A stretch of 6,752 nt of DNA from CAMDTE01 sp964504345 (GTDB lineage: Bacteria > Bacteroidota > Bacteroidia > Flavobacteriales > Schleiferiaceae). Location of the stretch: assembly GCA_964504345.1 (NCBI GenBank), contig CAZDDX010000017.1, positions 1 through 6,752 of the forward strand, in the 5' to 3' direction. Below the pieces are notes generated by a model. That model had not been told where the DNA came from, made no database searches, and saw nothing but the letters and a program-made list of their open reading frames with translations. Both the position numbers and the translations under genes were made by a program. This document shows, one piece after another, positions 5,607 through 6,752 of the stretch. The first letter of the stretch is position 1. Each line of letters begins with the position of its first letter.

Positions 5607-6752
5607 TCAGCGGATCCTCACCCATCGGTAAACCGTCCCGTCCGCGGTACGCAGGGAATACAACCCTGGAGCCAAAAATCGGACGTCTGCTTCGCCGCGC
5701 TCGGCGGGCCAGCGGGTCACACAACGTCCGGCGGCGTCCAGAACATCAACCCAACCGGAAGTTGGAACCCATTCCACCCGATCCCGTGCTGGGTTGGGCC
5801 AAAAGGTGGCGTGTTGGGATTCTGGCTCTGCCGAACCTATTCCACCTACCACAACGGTGGCGTACGCCGTGTCTTCGGTGGCGCATCCAATGGCCCTAAG
5901 AACTACGCTGTAGGATCCATTAGCGGAATACGTGTGTGCGGGCGAGACGGCGGTAGACGTGGTGCCGTCGCCAAAACTCCATTCGTAGGACTGGGCGTCC
6001 ACAGACTGCTGGAGGAATTGAACTGTTTGGCCGGATACTTGTGCGGCAAAGGCCGCCTCTGCGCCCCATTGGCCAACGTTCCACCGGGGAAGGCTGTCAA
6101 AAACCACGGCATCCACAGCGGCGCGCACAGCGGTCGCTGAAGCGGGGTTCAGACCGGCGTCGGTCTTCACCAAAGTGGCCGATTTCTGAAACAACGTGGA
6201 GTAAAAACAGACAGCAGCGGCGTAACTGCCCAACAAAGACGGATGACTGCCGTCGGAATCATAGAGTTCCAGATTGGGCTGCGTTTGGCGCAAATAACGC
6301 CACACCTCGCCCACTGGAGACACCCAAGCCCGGTTGGAATCCGCCATTTGCTGGTAGCGCAGGGCCAAGAGGCTGTCCATGCCCGCGTAGGTACAAACCG
6401 GAGGCCAGTTGGCGCAGTTGCCCGCGTCGCCAAACTTGCGGCCCCACGTGCGGTAAAAAACTACCTCGGCGCACGGATGAAAAGCCACCGTGCTGTCTGC
6501 TAACGCCTTAGCAAAAGGAAACACGGACGTGGCTACCTGGGTGGGCGGAAACGACGGCAGTTGACTTTGCTCCTGCAGCACCACAAAATCCCACGGGCCG
6601 CCCGCTTTTAACTTTTGCTGGCTGACCGCGTTGGTGGTATGTCCTTGCAGCGTGAACCCGCCGGGCGTGTTGGCGTCCACCACCGCCGCATCACCGGCCG
6701 ACGCCGCTACCGATGCAAAAAGCTGGGGCAAATTGTTCGCCGCCGTGTAGCT
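5607..6752 (-). CDS. SGNH-type hydrolase with PKD domain and T9SS sorting tail (5' end outside window)
   Basis: The gene enters from the right edge without a start; 381 codons are visible. The first residues, SYTAANNLPQLF, match the GNSYT...NNLP opening block of a lipase/acylhydrolase-like SGNH family, making the first visible residue the probable nucleophilic serine. Other blocks are WDFVVLQEQSQLPSF (about 54-68), and YDSDGSHPSLLGSYAA (about 164-179) with the catalytic DxxH pair D167/H170. A PKD-type beta domain follows at about 237-304 (YEWSFGDGTTS, then SPAHTYSANGSYSVVLRA). The last 65 residues are a type A Por secretion sorting domain: FWPNPARDRVEW, VDVLDAAGRCV, LAPGLYSLRTADG and a basic end. 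The product should therefore be exported by Sec, passed through the type IX system and have its tail removed. Ester or acetyl-carbohydrate hydrolysis is typical for this fold, but the substrate is unknown. The missing upstream part should hold the signal peptide and the GN of the GNS motif. Confidence 0.88.
   Translation of the reverse strand, partial: SYTAANNLPQLFASVAASAGDAAVVDANTPGGFTLQGHTTNAVSQQKLKAGGPWDFVVLQEQSQLPSFPPTQVATSVFPFAKALADSTVAFHPCAEVVFYRTWGRKFGDAGNCANWPPVCTYAGMDSLLALRYQQMADSNRAWVSPVGEVWRYLRQTQPNLELYDSDGSHPSLLGSYAAAVCFYSTLFQKSATLVKTDAGLNPASATAVRAAVDAVVFDSLPRWNVGQWGAEAAFAAQVSGQTVQFLQQSVDAQSYEWSFGDGTTSTAVSPAHTYSANGSYSVVLRAIGCATEDTAYATVVVGGIGSAEPESQHATFWPNPARDRVEWVPTSGWVDVLDAAGRCVTRWPAERGEADVRFLAPGLYSLRTADGTVYRWVRIR

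Overview
The window looks like chromosomal DNA of a GC-rich member of the Bacteroidota. Three observations point there. The protein cut off by the right edge ends in a type IX secretion (Por-type) sorting domain behind a PKD domain. Promoter-like TAnnTTTG boxes occur in the intergenic gaps. Shine-Dalgarno sequences are absent in front of the genes. Nothing narrows it to a genus. I found no tRNA, rRNA, CRISPR array, transposase or phage gene.

Layout, left to right. 1-31 holds a strong rho-independent terminator for the leftward gene katG, a bifunctional catalase-peroxidase (stop at 60, chosen start at 2363). This KatG carries an N-terminal signal peptide, so it is probably an exported, periplasmic form. 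Positions 2364-2578 form a 215-nt divergent control region. Its right part is very AT-rich (13 G/C in 2511-2580) and contains a 20-nt phased repeat with four TTGTA cores at 2514, 2534, 2554 and 2574. Rightward from there run a small XRE-type regulator (2579-2950) and, 3 nt later, a dihydrofolate-reductase/RibD-C-like protein (2954-3502), almost certainly one operon.

Converging on that operon is a leftward AHSA1/SRPBCC-domain protein (3519-3932). Upstream of it on the same strand is a KAS III (FabH-like) condensing enzyme (4033-5037). The two are separated by 100 nt that contain a perfect 9-bp inverted repeat. Diverging from the FabH-like gene is a small four-helix membrane protein (5156-5584). 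It converges on the final gene (5607 to beyond 6752, leftward, N-terminus missing), a secreted SGNH-type hydrolase with a PKD domain and a type IX sorting tail.

Functionally this is mostly a set of separate housekeeping and accessory genes, not one pathway: oxidative-stress defence (KatG), a regulator plus reductase-fold operon, fatty-acid-type condensation (FabH-like), and a cell-surface or secreted hydrolase. I see no convincing new multi-gene defence or biosynthetic system. The most unusual feature is the phased repeat in front of the XRE gene, a candidate autoregulatory operator array or a duplicated promoter element. The exported KatG with its Ala/Lys/Pro linker is the second point worth a look.
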